64,000 nucleotides of DNA from CAWIMX01 sp963792785 (GCA_963792785.1 CAWBXO010000004.1:62001-126000), one strand, 5' to 3'; shown: positions 9,198 through 21,528, counted from the first letter of the stretch. Notes: generated by a model from the sequence alone, not told the origin. Translations and numbers: made by a program.

Positions 9198-10001
9198 ATG
9201 CTGATGTCCGTGTTGATCCTCGCCGCGGCGGTTGCCGCGCCGGCGCCGGCCGGCGCCGACGGCGTCGCCACGGCCCGGGCGCTGTACAACGCCGGCGACT
9301 ACGACGCGGCGATCGAGGCGGCGACCCTCGCGCGGCGGCGTCCCGCCGACGCCGGCCCCGCGGCCCTCGTCCTCGCCCGCGCGCGGCTCGAGCGGTATCG
9401 CGACCGGGGGCAGGAGGTCGACCTCACCGAAGGGCAGGCGGCGCTCGCGGCCGTGGATCCCGCCGCGCTGCCGCCGCGCGATCGCCGCGAATACCTGGTG
9501 GGGCTCGCCGAGCTGCAGTACTTCGACGGCCGTTTCGGCGCGGCCGCGGAGTTGTTCGACTCGGTCATCGACGCCGCCGGCGCTCCCGGCGCAGACGAGA
9601 CGGCAGACGCGGCGCGGGACCGCCTCCTGGACTGGTGGGCGACGGCGCTCGACCGCGCCGCGCGCGAGCAGGCTGCGCCGCCGGCCGTCTACACGCGGCT
9701 GCTGGATCGCATGGAGGCCGAACTGCGCGCGCGGCCCGCGTCGGCGACCGCGGCCTACTGGATTCCCGTCGCGGCCCGTGGCGCGGGCGACCTCGGGCGC
9801 GCCTGGGACGCCGCGATCGCCGGCTGGCTGCGCGCTTCGCTCACCGACCACCCCGACCGCCTGCGCGCCGACTTGGACCGCTTCGTGCGCGAGACCCTGA
9901 TCCCCGAGATAAGCGGCGCGTCCGCCGCTCGCCCGCCACGCGATCAGAACGCCGTCACCGAGGAATGGAACGCCGTCACCGCCAGGCCACCGGGAAACTG
10001 A
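9198..10001 (+). CDS. Exported TPR-like helical protein of unknown function
   Basis: 267 residues with an N-terminal hydrophobic segment (LMSVLILAAAVAAPAPAGA) that looks like a Sec signal peptide. The rest is Ala/Arg-rich helix. ARALYNAGDYDAAIEAATLA near residues 26-45 resembles a tetratricopeptide repeat. No catalytic motif is visible. It faces the lipoprotein gene at 10033 tail to tail with 31 nt between. A role as a periplasmic scaffold is a guess from architecture only. Confidence 0.7.
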   Translation: MLMSVLILAAAVAAPAPAGADGVATARALYNAGDYDAAIEAATLARRRPADAGPAALVLARARLERYRDRGQEVDLTEGQAALAAVDPAALPPRDRREYLVGLAELQYFDGRFGAAAELFDSVIDAAGAPGADETADAARDRLLDWWATALDRAAREQAAPPAVYTRLLDRMEAELRARPASATAAYWIPVAARGAGDLGRAWDAAIAGWLRASLTDHPDRLRADLDRFVRETLIPEISGASAARPPRDQNAVTEEWNAVTARPPGN

Positions 10002-10036
10002 CGACTAGCGACTGACGACTTGAGCCTTGCGACTAG
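10002..10036. repeat. Short GACTAGCGACTGACGAC word repeat
   Basis: The short convergent gap contains GACTAGCGACTGACGACTT followed by TTGCGACTAGCG. The same words build the much larger repeat tract at 39797-40047, 30 kb away. It fits the intergenic word-repeat theme of this genome. Confidence 0.6.
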
Positions 10037-10597
10037 CGCAGCTCCGTTGCCATCGCCGCCGCCTTGTCGGCGAGCTGTCCGGCGTACGGGACATTCCGCG
10101 CGGCGAGCGCGTCCTCGGCCTGCTGAATGAATCGCCGAGCCGCCTCGGTACTGCGTCTTCCCGTCCGCGCTCAATCCCTGGTAGTTCACCTGGCCCAGAT
10201 CCCGCGATGCGCGATCGAGCACGGCCCGCACGCGCTGGACGGCGGCAGCCACGTCGGGCGTGGTCTGGAGCGTCGGCGCCGGGGCGGGAGCGGCCGTGGT
10301 GTCGGGGACCGCGTCGGGGGCCGCGGGCACCGGCGCGGGCGGAGCCGCGGCGGCCGGCTGGCGCGGCGCGGGTGATGCGGGAGCGGGAGCGGGCTCGGCG
10401 GCGGCAGGCTGGGGGGCCGGCGCCGGCTCGCTCTCGGCGATGGTCGGCGGCGGGACGACGTGCGCCGGCGCCGCCGGCGCCTCCAGCCCCGGTCCCGGCT
10501 GCGGCGTGCGCGCGTGCAGGAGCGCACACCCCGACGCCCCCGCGGCCGTGAGGGCCACGATCACCATGCGTCGTCCCTGCTCCCTGATCCCTGTCAC
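10033..10597 (-). CDS. Pro/Ala-rich lipoprotein with helical C-terminal domain (one frameshift)
   Basis: GTG 10597 is chosen because AGGAGG lies 3 nt upstream and it supplies the basic residues before a lipobox (AAGASGC). Residues about 30-115 are a Pro/Ala/Glu-rich spacer, expected to be unstructured and envelope-spanning. The C-terminal domain continues after a single extra base beside GTAC at 10148-10151. Removing it gives AARRFIQQAEDALAARNVPY and a 187-residue protein ending at 10033. It lies downstream of the two-component pair on the same strand. Function unknown. Confidence 0.7.
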
Positions 10598-10604
10598 TGG
10601 CCTC

Positions 10605-10634
10605 CTAAGCCTAAGCCTAAGCCTTAAGCCCTAA
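10605..10634. repeat. CTAAGC short tandem repeat
   Basis: A 30-bp tract of CTAAGC units with one TTAAGC variant fills the gap between the sensor kinase stop and the lipoprotein start. It is related in word to the GCCCTAA heptads at 3206-3303. Confidence 0.75.
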
Positions 10635-10637
10635 ATG

Positions 10638-12476
10638 CTACGCCTGCGGGAGCAGCACGCGGAACGTCGTGCCGCGCCCCGGCGTCGACTGCACCTCGAT
10701 CTCGCCGTCGTGCAGGTGCACGGCCCGGAACACCATCGACAACCCGATGCCGCTGCCGCCCTCCTTCGTGGTGTAGTAGAGATCGAAAATGCGGCCGAGT
10801 TCGTCGGCGGCGATGCCCACGCCCGTGTCCTCGAACAGCACCTCGACGAAGCGGCCCCACGCCGGCGCGGCCGAGATGCGCAGGGTGCCGCCGTCGGGCA
10901 TCGCCTGGCAGGCGTTCAACGCCAGGTTGAGGAACGCCTGCTCGAGCAGCGTCTGGTCCGCGCTCACGTCGGGCAGGTCGGCGGGACACTGCACCTTCAC
11001 CTCGACCCCGCGGGCGACGGCTTCCGCCTCGACGATCGGCAGCACCGCCTCGACGACCCGCGCCACCGGCACGGGCCCGAGGTTCAGCTGCTCGGGCCGG
11101 ATGAACTTCAGGAAGCCCTGCACCACCTGCGCGAGGCGCTGAATCTGATCGCCGATGACGGCGGCGCGCGCGTCGAGCTCCGCGCGATCGCCGGAGGGCT
11201 CCGCGGTCTCGCCGCGAAAGAGCTCGAGCTGGATGGCCGTGGCGTTCAGGCGGTTCTTCATCTCGTGCGCGAGGCCGGCGGCGAGGCGGCCGAACGTCGC
11301 GACGCGGCGCGACGAGCGCAGATCCGATCGGACCTGGCGCAACCGCTCGAGGTCCCGCGTCACCAAAAGCACGGCGAGCGGCCCGCCCTCGTCCGGCGCG
11401 CTCACGATCTCGACGCGCACGGCCTGCTCGACGCTCGCGTCCGCGTCCTGCCCGGGACGCGGCACGCGAACCACCGACGGCGCGCGCGGCGGCGGCACGC
11501 CGTGGAGCCGGGTCTCGACCAGCGTGCGGTACGGATGGCCCTCCGGCAGCAGCTCTTCCATCGTCCGTCCGACGGCGTCGCGCGGCAGCATCCGCCGCAC
11601 GTCGCCCGACGCGTACACCAGGCGCCCGGACGGGTCGACGAGCGCCACGCCGTCCTCGAGCCATGACACCACCGGTTCGAGCGCGCCGGCGTCGCCCGGC
11701 TGGCCGCGTCCCGCGAGCAGGCGCGCGCTCGCCTCGCTGAGCGACTCCCCCAGTTCGCCGAACTCGTCAGCCGGCAGCGCGCCCGCCAGGCCGAAATCGC
11801 GCTCCCCGAACCGCGTCAGGCTCTGGCGGATCAGATGAATCGGCCGTAGCAGCAGCTGCGCCATCAGCAGCGCCACCAGGCTCGAGACGACGATGGCGAA
11901 GGCGACGCTGACGAGCGCCGGCCGCATCGCCTGCGTCACCTCCTGCCGGATCAGCAGCGTCGAGACCCCGATCTGGATGGACCCAAAGGCCTGGCTCCCT
12001 GCGGCCTGAGAGCCGGCCGTGGTCTGCTGCAGGAAGAGCGGCTGCCGGACGTCGAGCGTCTGGCCCTGCGCTCCGTACACCGCGCGCAGCTGCTCGAGGA
12101 AGCCGCGGTCCAGCAGCGCGTCGAGCTCGCCGCGCGCCGGCAGCGGCCGGCCCACCTGCTGCGGGTCGCTGTGCGCCACCGCGACGCCCAGCGGGTCGAC
12201 GATGGCCGCGTAGGTCATATTGGGATCGAACGCGCTCGCCTCGAGGATCGAGCGCATGCCGGGATCGGCGCCGAACGCGGCGTAGGGATCGGGGTCTCCG
12301 ACGAGCGCGTTGGCGCGCTGGAGGATCGCGCTCGCGAGCAACTCGCCGCGGGTCTGGCTCTCCTCGAGCCGGACGCGCATCAGGCTGGACAGATACACGA
12401 CGCTCAGCCACACGGCGGCCAGGGTCACGATCGACGTGACACCCGCGACCTGCTTCGCCTTGATCGACAGCCGCAT
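10638..12476 (-). CDS. Membrane sensor histidine kinase, NtrB-like
   Basis: 612 residues. A first membrane helix at about 10-30 (VAGVTSIVTLAAVWLSVVYL) and a second at about 190-212 enclose a periplasmic sensor domain. Then come a HAMP-like linker, a PAS-like segment (VSWLEDGVALVDPSGRLVY), the phospho-acceptor box LAAGLAHEMKNRLNA, and the ATPase boxes NLALNACQAMPDGG, FEDTGVGI and GGSGIGLSM. The gene starts 5 nt after the stop of the sigma-54 regulator upstream, so the pair is co-transcribed and is the likely phosphorelay. The signal is unknown; an envelope stress input would fit the neighbours. Confidence 0.92.
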   Translation of the reverse strand: MRLSIKAKQVAGVTSIVTLAAVWLSVVYLSSLMRVRLEESQTRGELLASAILQRANALVGDPDPYAAFGADPGMRSILEASAFDPNMTYAAIVDPLGVAVAHSDPQQVGRPLPARGELDALLDRGFLEQLRAVYGAQGQTLDVRQPLFLQQTTAGSQAAGSQAFGSIQIGVSTLLIRQEVTQAMRPALVSVAFAIVVSSLVALLMAQLLLRPIHLIRQSLTRFGERDFGLAGALPADEFGELGESLSEASARLLAGRGQPGDAGALEPVVSWLEDGVALVDPSGRLVYASGDVRRMLPRDAVGRTMEELLPEGHPYRTLVETRLHGVPPPRAPSVVRVPRPGQDADASVEQAVRVEIVSAPDEGGPLAVLLVTRDLERLRQVRSDLRSSRRVATFGRLAAGLAHEMKNRLNATAIQLELFRGETAEPSGDRAELDARAAVIGDQIQRLAQVVQGFLKFIRPEQLNLGPVPVARVVEAVLPIVEAEAVARGVEVKVQCPADLPDVSADQTLLEQAFLNLALNACQAMPDGGTLRISAAPAWGRFVEVLFEDTGVGIAADELGRIFDLYYTTKEGGSGIGLSMVFRAVHLHDGEIEVQSTPGRGTTFRVLLPQA

Positions 12477-12481
12477 CGGAA

Positions 12482-13876
<1,395 letters not shown>

Positions 13877-13887
13877 CCTCTGGCCTT

Positions 13888-14343
13888 TCAGCGGGCGAAG
13901 ACGTAACCGACGCCGAACTTCACCTCGGGGCTGTCGGCGAAGCCGGCCTTGAACTCCGTGAAGAAGCCGCCGGCGTGCTGGATGCCCAGCAGCACGTTGA
14001 AGCCGCTCCGCGCGCTCGTGTCGCCGCCGGCACGGTAGAGGTTCAATGCCGGGCCACCCCCGGCATAGGGCCGCCACTCGTGGCTCACGGCATCGAACTT
14101 GTAAACGAACTCGAAGTTCACAGCCGTCGTGGTGACCCCGTCACCCACGCCGAGTTCCAGATTCGGCCGGAACCAGAGGCGGGTCGCGACCGGCCCGAGT
14201 TCGTCGTGCACCCCGACATAGAACTGGTCGGGACTGCTGCTGATACCCGCCCTGACCCCGAGGCTCTGCGCGGACGCCGGCCGCGCTAAAGCCGGGACGA
14301 GGAGGACCGAAAGCACACATAGCGAAGTAGATAGCGTCTTCAT
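13888..14343 (-). CDS. Small outer-membrane beta-barrel protein
   Basis: 151 residues starting at ATG 14343 with a Sec signal ending near ARPASAQS. The mature part alternates aromatic and small residues, as in eight-strand barrels, and ends FKAGFADSPEVKFGVGYVFAR with the terminal aromatic-Ala-Arg strand. It is divergent from another barrel gene at 14461. Located immediately upstream of the NtrC-type gene, it may be the first gene of that operon. Function unknown. Confidence 0.75.
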   Translation of the reverse strand: MKTLSTSLCVLSVLLVPALARPASAQSLGVRAGISSSPDQFYVGVHDELGPVATRLWFRPNLELGVGDGVTTTAVNFEFVYKFDAVSHEWRPYAGGGPALNLYRAGGDTSARSGFNVLLGIQHAGGFFTEFKAGFADSPEVKFGVGYVFAR

Positions 14344-14404
14344 GCCGGCCTGGCGGAGCAAGACGCGGTCCAGGGTCAGCCTTCCCGTAAGCTGTTGACT
14401 CCAT

Positions 14405-14425
14405 TGTGGGAAAAAAGCTCCCACA
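14405..14425. promoter_or_regulatory. Perfect 7-bp inverted repeat between divergent barrel genes
   Basis: TGTGGGA at 14405-14411 and TCCCACA at 14419-14425 surround AAAAAGC in the 117-bp divergent gap. It could be a shared operator or a leader hairpin. No -24/-12 GG-GC pair convincing enough for sigma-54 was found nearby. Confidence 0.35.
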
Positions 14426-14460
14426 GGGCAGATCTTACACGGTTGAATAGGAGCGTGGGT

Positions 14461-15030
14461 GTGCAGAAAAGACTAGCGGCGGCAATCGCGGCTCTCGTGT
14501 TGGGCCTGGCGGCGGCGCCTGCCAGGGCGCAGGGCTTCCTGGTGCCTTACCTCGGCAACAACTTCGGCGGGGACTCGGCGTGCGCCTCGCTGACCGACTG
14601 CCAGCAGAAGACGCTGAACCTCGGCGTCGCGTTCGGCAGCCAGAGCGGCGTCGCCGGCTTCGAGGCCGACCTCGGCTACGCGCGCGGCTTCTTCGGCGAC
14701 ACGCCGACAGGCGGCAGCAGCGTCGGCGTCTTCATGGCGAACCTGATCGTCGGCGCGCCCGCCGGGCCGGTGCGCCCTTACGTGATCGGCGGCGTGGGCC
14801 TGCTCAAATCCCACGTCGACTTCACGACGTCGAGCCTCGCCTCGACGAGCAACAACAACCTCGGCTGGGACATCGGCGGCGGCCTGATCATCGGCACGTC
14901 GCACATCGGCGTGCGCGGCGACCTGCGCCGGTTCAAGACGTTCGGCGATCTCTCGTTCGGCATCCTGCCGATCAGCGGCATGCCGCTGCAGTTCTGGCGG
15001 GCGTCGGCCGGGCTGTTCCTGGGGTTCTGA
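14461..15030 (+). CDS. Outer-membrane beta-barrel protein
   Basis: 189 residues from GTG 14461, chosen because GAG at 14451-14453 gives normal spacing while GTG 14455 is too close. The signal peptide ends at PARAQG. The rest shows a glycine-rich amphipathic strand pattern (PVRPYVIGGVGLLKS, NNLGWDIGGGLIIGTSHIGV) and ends with Gly-Phe, typical of OmpW/PagP-like or opacity-family barrels. The loop region has two Cys that may pair (DSACASLTDC). Function unknown. Confidence 0.78.
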   Translation: MQKRLAAAIAALVLGLAAAPARAQGFLVPYLGNNFGGDSACASLTDCQQKTLNLGVAFGSQSGVAGFEADLGYARGFFGDTPTGGSSVGVFMANLIVGAPAGPVRPYVIGGVGLLKSHVDFTTSSLASTSNNNLGWDIGGGLIIGTSHIGVRGDLRRFKTFGDLSFGILPISGMPLQFWRASAGLFLGF

Positions 15031-15033
15031 TAA

Positions 15034-15140
15034 GTCGGGTGGGTCGGGTAGGCCGGGTGGGTCAGGTCGGTAGTGTCACGGCGTCACGCTCACCCACCCG
15101 ACCGACCTGACCCACCCGACCGACCCGACCGACCCGACCC
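15034..15140. terminator. Large convergent hairpin of GGTCGGGT pentamer words
   Basis: The gap between two convergent genes is almost wholly made of G-rich words on the left (15034-15070) and their reverse complements on the right (15093-15140). GGGTGGGTCAGGTCGG at 15055-15070 pairs perfectly with 15102-15117. This could terminate transcription from both sides. It uses the same words as 8209-8264 and 38104-38146. Confidence 0.65.
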
Positions 15141-15144
15141 ATCG

Positions 15145-16818
<1,674 letters not shown>

Positions 16819-16889
16819 GTGTGAAAAGCGTAAATGTTTGTTAACGGGGTAAACGATTTCCGTTCGCCCGGCCTATATCAAAGAAAAGG

Positions 16890-18035
16890 ATGCAAACAGG
16901 CGCTGGGGACGGCGGCACTCACAAACCCTCATTATCGCATTTGCGCCGGATCCTGCACGTCGACATGGACGCGTTCTACGCGTCGGTCGAGCAGCGCGAC
17001 AACCCGTCCCTGCGCGGCCGGCCCGTGGCGGTGGGCGGCGACGCCTCCCGCCGCGGCGTCGTCGCGGCGGCCAGCTATGAGGCTCGCGCTTTCGGCGTCC
17101 ACTCCGCGATGCCCATGGCCCGGGCGATCCGCCTCTGCCCCGACCTGGCCATCGTCCGGCCCGACTTCTCCCGCTACCGCGCCGTCTCGCAGACCGTGTT
17201 CGGCCTGTTCCGCGAGGTGACGCCGCTCGTCGAGCCGCTGTCGCTCGACGAGGCGTACCTCGACGTCACCGAGAACGCGTGGGGCGAGGCCCTGGCGACC
17301 AACGTCGCGCGGCGGCTGAAGGCCGCCATCCTCGAGGCGACCGGCCTGACGGCGTCGGCCGGGGTCGCGCCGAACAAGTTCCTCGCGAAGATCGCCTCCG
17401 GCTGGAAGAAGCCGGACGGCCTCACCGTGATCAGCCCCGAGCGCGTCGAGCCGTTCCTGCAGCACCTGCCCGTGGACGCCCTCTGGGGCGTCGGCCCCGT
17501 CACGGCGCGCCGGCTGCGCGAGCGGGGGATCACGCGGCTGGTGGACGTCCGGGCGGCCGATCCGCAGGTGCTCCGCGAGACCGTCGGCAGCTTTTCGGAT
17601 CAGCTGCGGCGGCTGGCCACCGGCGTCGACGACCGCGCGGTCGTCCCCAACCGCGAGATCAAGTCGTCGGGCTCGGAGAACACATACCCGGAGGACCTCG
17701 TCGATCTCGGAACCATCCAGACGGAGATCGGGGGCATGGCCGCGCACGCCGTGAGCTGGCTCGCGCGGAAGGATCTCCTGGCGCGCACGGTGACGATCAA
17801 GGTGCGCTATGCCGACTTCACGACCATCACGCGCAGCCACACGGCGCGCCCCACGCGCGACGAGGGCGACCTCGCCGCGCGCGCGGTTGCGCTTCTCGAG
17901 CGCACAGACGCCGGCCGGCGGCCCGTACGGCTGCTGGGCGTGAGCGTCCACAACCTGACGAACGAAGCGGATCTGGCCGGCGAGGTCGACCAGCTCCCGT
18001 TTCTCTTCCCCGACCCTCCACGAGGACACGTATGA
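16890..18035 (+). CDS. dinB: DNA polymerase IV, Y family
   Basis: 381 residues with the Y-family motifs ILHVDMDAFYASVEQRDNP (metal-binding Asp), SLDEAYLDVT (second acidic pair) and APNKFLAKIASGWKKPDG. The little-finger domain follows (ENTYPEDLVDLGTIQTEI). It copies past damaged template bases with low fidelity. ATG 16890 follows a purine-rich AAAGAAAAGG. No clear LexA box was recognised in the 71-bp divergent promoter gap. The end overlaps the next gene's start by ATGA. Confidence 0.95.
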   Translation: MQTGAGDGGTHKPSLSHLRRILHVDMDAFYASVEQRDNPSLRGRPVAVGGDASRRGVVAAASYEARAFGVHSAMPMARAIRLCPDLAIVRPDFSRYRAVSQTVFGLFREVTPLVEPLSLDEAYLDVTENAWGEALATNVARRLKAAILEATGLTASAGVAPNKFLAKIASGWKKPDGLTVISPERVEPFLQHLPVDALWGVGPVTARRLRERGITRLVDVRAADPQVLRETVGSFSDQLRRLATGVDDRAVVPNREIKSSGSENTYPEDLVDLGTIQTEIGGMAAHAVSWLARKDLLARTVTIKVRYADFTTITRSHTARPTRDEGDLAARAVALLERTDAGRRPVRLLGVSVHNLTNEADLAGEVDQLPFLFPDPPRGHV

Positions 18036-18817
18036 CCGCCGTCGACACCTGGAATCCCGACCAGTACGCGAAGTTCCAGCGCGAGCGCGAGCAGCCGTTC
18101 ATCGACCTGCTCGAGATGGTGCGGCCGATGCCCGAGATGCGGGTCGTCGACCTGGGCTGCGGGTCGGGCCGCCTGACGCGGCTGCTCCACGCGCACCTCC
18201 GCGCCAAGGAGACGGTCGGCCTCGATCGCTCGCCGCGGATGGTCGCCGCCGCGATGCACGAGCCGCCGCCGCCCGGGCTGCGGTTCCAGGAAGGCGTGAT
18301 CGAGTCATTTACCGGGAACGGGGATCAGGACCTGATCGCGTCGAACAGCGCGCTGCACTGGGTCCCCGACCACGACCAGCTCGTGCCGCGCCTCGCCCGG
18401 GCGCTCAAGCCCGGCGGCCAGCTCGTGTTCCAGGTGCCGGCCATGCACACGCACCCGTCGCACACCGTCGCCGCGGAGCTGGCGGCCGAGGAGCCGTTCA
18501 AGAGCGCGCTCGGCGGCTGGCATCTCGACATCTCGGTGCTCGAGCCCGACGAGTACGCGACCATTCTCGACAAGTGCGGCTTCAGCCACCCGCACGTGCG
18601 CCTGGTGGTCTATCCCCACTCCCTCAGCGCGCCCGACGATGTGGTGGACTGGATGAAGGGAACGCTGCTGACGGCCTACGAGGCCCGGATGCCGGCGGAT
18701 CTCTACGGCGACTTCGTGCGCGAGTACCAGACGCGCCTGCTGCCGAAGCTCGACCGCGAGCGCCCGTTCTTCTTCCCCTTCAAGCGCATTCTCTGCTGGG
18801 GCAGGAGCGCGTTCTGA
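18032..18817 (+). CDS. tam: Trans-aconitate 2-methyltransferase-like SAM methyltransferase
   Basis: 261 residues. The start WNPDQYAKFQREREQPFIDLL is the hallmark of the Tam family. Motif I VVDLGCGSGRLT binds SAM, and SNSALHWVPDHDQL is the conserved post-motif block. The predicted reaction is methyl ester formation on trans-aconitate, detoxifying this spontaneous citrate-cycle by-product. It is translationally coupled to dinB, a pairing with no obvious logic beyond stress response. Confidence 0.85.
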   Translation: MTAVDTWNPDQYAKFQREREQPFIDLLEMVRPMPEMRVVDLGCGSGRLTRLLHAHLRAKETVGLDRSPRMVAAAMHEPPPPGLRFQEGVIESFTGNGDQDLIASNSALHWVPDHDQLVPRLARALKPGGQLVFQVPAMHTHPSHTVAAELAAEEPFKSALGGWHLDISVLEPDEYATILDKCGFSHPHVRLVVYPHSLSAPDDVVDWMKGTLLTAYEARMPADLYGDFVREYQTRLLPKLDRERPFFFPFKRILCWGRSAF

Positions 18818-18834
18818 ATGGGGTCGCCACATAC

Positions 18835-19914
18835 TCATCTCTCAATCACGATCTTTCGCAACTCGATCTTCCCCACCGGCGTTTCCCCGTTCGTCGGGGC
18901 GGCCTCGATCTTCGCCACGGTCTCCATGCCATCCACCACCCGGCCGAACGCCGTGTAGACGCCGTCGAGGGCGGTCGACGGGGCGAGCACGATGAAGAAC
19001 GACGTCTGGGCGCTGTCGGGCGCGTCGCCGCGCGCCATCGAGACGACGCCGCGCACGTGCGGTGTGTCGTTGAACTCGGGCGCGAGGTCGTGGACGAGCG
19101 CCTGCTGCTTCTCCGTCAACGGCGTCGTCCGCGTGTTGAGGGCGCCCGTCTGGATCACGAACCCGGGCGCGACGCGGTGGAACGCCATCCCGTTGTAGAC
19201 GCCGGCCGCGGCGAGCCGCATGAACTGGCGCACCGTGTCCGGCGCTTTGTCGACGAGGAACGCGATCGTGATCGGGCCGTCGCTGGTATCGAGTACCGCG
19301 TGATAGGCGCCGAGTTCCTCCGCCGTCTCGGTGATGAACGGCTCGGGCGGCGTGGCGCGGATCATGACGCGCCGGATCTCCACGCGCTCGGTGGCCACAC
19401 CGTTCGCGTCCACCGGGGTCGTCGAGATGTCCTGCACGACCTCGAGGCCCTCGGACACGTGGCCGAACACCGTGTACTGCCCGTCGAGCCCCGGCTGGTC
19501 GGCGGTGACGATGAAGAACTGGTTGCCGGCGCTGTCGGGCCGCCCCGGCACGAGCACGGCGGCGACCGACCCGCGCGTCATCGTCGCCGCGCGCGGCTCC
19601 GCGGCGACCTTGTTCTGGCCGCCGGTGCCGTAGAGATCGCGCTTGTCCGGATCGACCGAGAGCGGATCGCCGCCCTGGACCATCCCGTAGCGCACCATGC
19701 GGTGGAACGTCGTGTGCTCGTAGCCGCCGGCCTCGGCGACCTGGGTGAAGTACGCGACCAGGTTCGGCGCGGCGCCGGGATCGAGATCGATGACGAACGT
19801 GCCGCGGTCCGTCTCCACGACCGCCTGCCGCGGCGGCGTCTGCGCGCGCGCCGCGGCCGGGATCAGCGCGAGCAGGGCCAGGACGCCGAGGGCGGATGTG
19901 GTCTGACACTTCAT
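18835..19914 (-). CDS. Secreted peptidyl-prolyl isomerase with two cyclophilin domains
   Basis: 359 residues. The signal peptide ends at PAAARAQ. The first cyclophilin-like domain is at about 30-190 (TTFHRMVRYGMVQGGDP, NQFFIVTADQPGLDGQYTVF) and the second at about 205-355 (GMAFHRVAPGFVIQTG, TSFFIVLAPSTALDGVYTAF). Both keep the FHR and Q-x-F-I cores, so both may be active. It would assist folding of exported proteins. The start overlaps the aminotransferase stop by ATGA. Confidence 0.88.
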   Translation of the reverse strand: MKCQTTSALGVLALLALIPAAARAQTPPRQAVVETDRGTFVIDLDPGAAPNLVAYFTQVAEAGGYEHTTFHRMVRYGMVQGGDPLSVDPDKRDLYGTGGQNKVAAEPRAATMTRGSVAAVLVPGRPDSAGNQFFIVTADQPGLDGQYTVFGHVSEGLEVVQDISTTPVDANGVATERVEIRRVMIRATPPEPFITETAEELGAYHAVLDTSDGPITIAFLVDKAPDTVRQFMRLAAAGVYNGMAFHRVAPGFVIQTGALNTRTTPLTEKQQALVHDLAPEFNDTPHVRGVVSMARGDAPDSAQTSFFIVLAPSTALDGVYTAFGRVVDGMETVAKIEAAPTNGETPVGKIELRKIVIER

Positions 19915-21023
19915 GTGGCGATCAAGCCGGCAACTCGGTCCAGCTCCTCTTCGAGATTGTAGACGTGCGCGGAGATGCGGATGCGCCCGGCACGCACGCT
20001 CGCGACAACATTCGCCTCGCGCAGCCTGACCATGACGGCCTCGGGCTCCTTCACGGGGATGGAGACTATCGTCGAACGATGGGCGGGAGCAAACGGGACC
20101 GGGAGGCCGTTGGCCTCGAGCGCGTCATGCAGGCGCGTGGAAAGCCCGGCATTGCGAGCCAGAATCCCGTCGGCGCCGAAGCGGCGGAATATCTCCACCG
20201 CCCCCTGTTCGGCCAGCGCGGCAAACCAGTCCAGCGACGTATCCAGGCGGGACGCCGTCGGTGACAGGTCCATCGTCGGGCCGTAGAAGCTCTCGAGGGG
20301 CTTCCGGCCGGCCTTCCAGCCGGGGAGCACCGGATGCATCTGATCCAGGAGCGTTCGGCGGACGAAGAGATATCCCATTCCACGGGAACCGAGCAGGAAC
20401 TTGTGGCTGGCCGCCGCGAGGAAATCGATCCCGTCGTGTTGGACATCGAGCGGAACGGCGCCCGCGGCCTGGCAGGCATCGACGAAAAACCAGGCCCCCG
20501 ATTGCGCGGCGACGCGCCCCAGGGCCGCGAGATCCGCGCGGAAGCCGGTCGACGACTGGACTGCACTGACGGCGAGGAGTCGGGTTCCACCATCAGTTCG
20601 GGCACCGTAGGCCTCCGCCGTGATCTGACCATCGACGGAGGCGACGGCGCGGATCTCGTAGCCGCGCTCACGGAGGAGCAGCCAGGGGAAGTAGTTGGAA
20701 CTGAAGTCGTCGGCCGTCACCACGATGTTCTCGCCGGGCCTGGCCGGAGGCAGGTTGGCCGCCACGATCCCCGCCGCGGTGCTGACGGCCGGCACGAGCG
20801 CGACTTCGTCGGGGGCCGCCCCGACGAGGGCCGCAAAATGCGCGCGGGCTTCCTCCCCCGCCTGCTCGGCCTCGAGCCAGTCAAAGCGGCCGGCGGACCA
20901 GCGTTCGACCGCGCGCTCGTAGGCCGCGCGCGCCAGGGCATTCCCCACCGCCATGGTGGCGGTGTTGAGGTAGATGGTGCCCGTCAGCCCCGGAAAGAGC
21001 TCACGAATCTGGGTGACGTCCAT
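19911..21023 (-). CDS. Class V aminotransferase / cysteine desulfurase-like PLP enzyme
   Basis: 370 residues of fold type I. The N-terminus has YLNTATMAVGN. FFVDACQAAGAVPLDV holds the Asp that contacts the PLP ring nitrogen, and AASHKFLLGSRGMGYLFV contains the Schiff-base Lys. Members include cysteine desulfurases, isopenicillin N epimerases and kynureninase-like enzymes. No active-site Cys loop like SACSSG is visible, so a true desulfurase is less likely. Substrate unknown. Coupled to the cyclophilin gene. Confidence 0.82.
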   Translation of the reverse strand: MDVTQIRELFPGLTGTIYLNTATMAVGNALARAAYERAVERWSAGRFDWLEAEQAGEEARAHFAALVGAAPDEVALVPAVSTAAGIVAANLPPARPGENIVVTADDFSSNYFPWLLLRERGYEIRAVASVDGQITAEAYGARTDGGTRLLAVSAVQSSTGFRADLAALGRVAAQSGAWFFVDACQAAGAVPLDVQHDGIDFLAAASHKFLLGSRGMGYLFVRRTLLDQMHPVLPGWKAGRKPLESFYGPTMDLSPTASRLDTSLDWFAALAEQGAVEIFRRFGADGILARNAGLSTRLHDALEANGLPVPFAPAHRSTIVSIPVKEPEAVMVRLREANVVASVRAGRIRISAHVYNLEEELDRVAGLIAT

Positions 21024-21147
21024 GGTTTCCCGTTTGCCCCGCGTCCCGATCGGTCGCTATGAACACCTCCCTGCGTTAGGCGGAAGTGTCGACTTTATCG
21101 AGGGAGGATCTCGCGTCGGCTCCATTCGCCTGTTGGGCCGCCTGAAC

Positions 21148-21528
21148 TCACAGCCGCTGCGCGCCATCGATAGCGCCCAACGTGCGGTCAAATGTGCCAA
21201 GCGGCGTGTGCCCCGCTTTCCGAGCGATCTCCACCATGAGGCAATCGGAGAATCCAACCCTCGGTTGCTCTCGAAACTGCGCAACCGCCGCGGCGACCGC
21301 CTCAGCATCTTGGACGGTCAGGTGTTCGTGGCTCAACAGCATCTCGACCGCAGTCGCGACCGCATGGGGATCGCGGTCGTAGACGGAAGCCAGCACCCAG
21401 GTTGCTTCGGCGACGGCCAGGTGCGGCACCCAGGCCCCCTTGGCAACAAAAGCTTCGGCCGCGGCAACCTGTTTGGCGTCATCTCGCGTGATGAGCCGGA
21501 CCAGCACGTTGGTGTCAACGGCCCGCAT
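21148..21528 (-). CDS. PIN-domain ribonuclease toxin (VapC-like)
   Basis: 126 residues starting MRAVDTNVLVRLITRDD, the PIN-domain first acidic strand. Further acidic residues are in AEATWVLAS and VGFSDCLMVEIARKAG, and LGTFDRTL closes the metal site. VapC toxins cut tRNA or rRNA until bound by their antitoxin. The start overlaps the antitoxin gene by 14 nt, the usual module layout. Confidence 0.88.
   Translation of the reverse strand: MRAVDTNVLVRLITRDDAKQVAAAEAFVAKGAWVPHLAVAEATWVLASVYDRDPHAVATAVEMLLSHEHLTVQDAEAVAAAVAQFREQPRVGFSDCLMVEIARKAGHTPLGTFDRTLGAIDGAQRL

Noticed and set aside
16819..16889. LexA-type SOS box before dinB
   Set aside because: No convincing inverted repeat of a known LexA type was found in the 71-bp gap.
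19911..21023. Second cysteine desulfurase
   Set aside because: The PLP fold fits, but the persulfide Cys loop seen in the gene at 32006 is absent.
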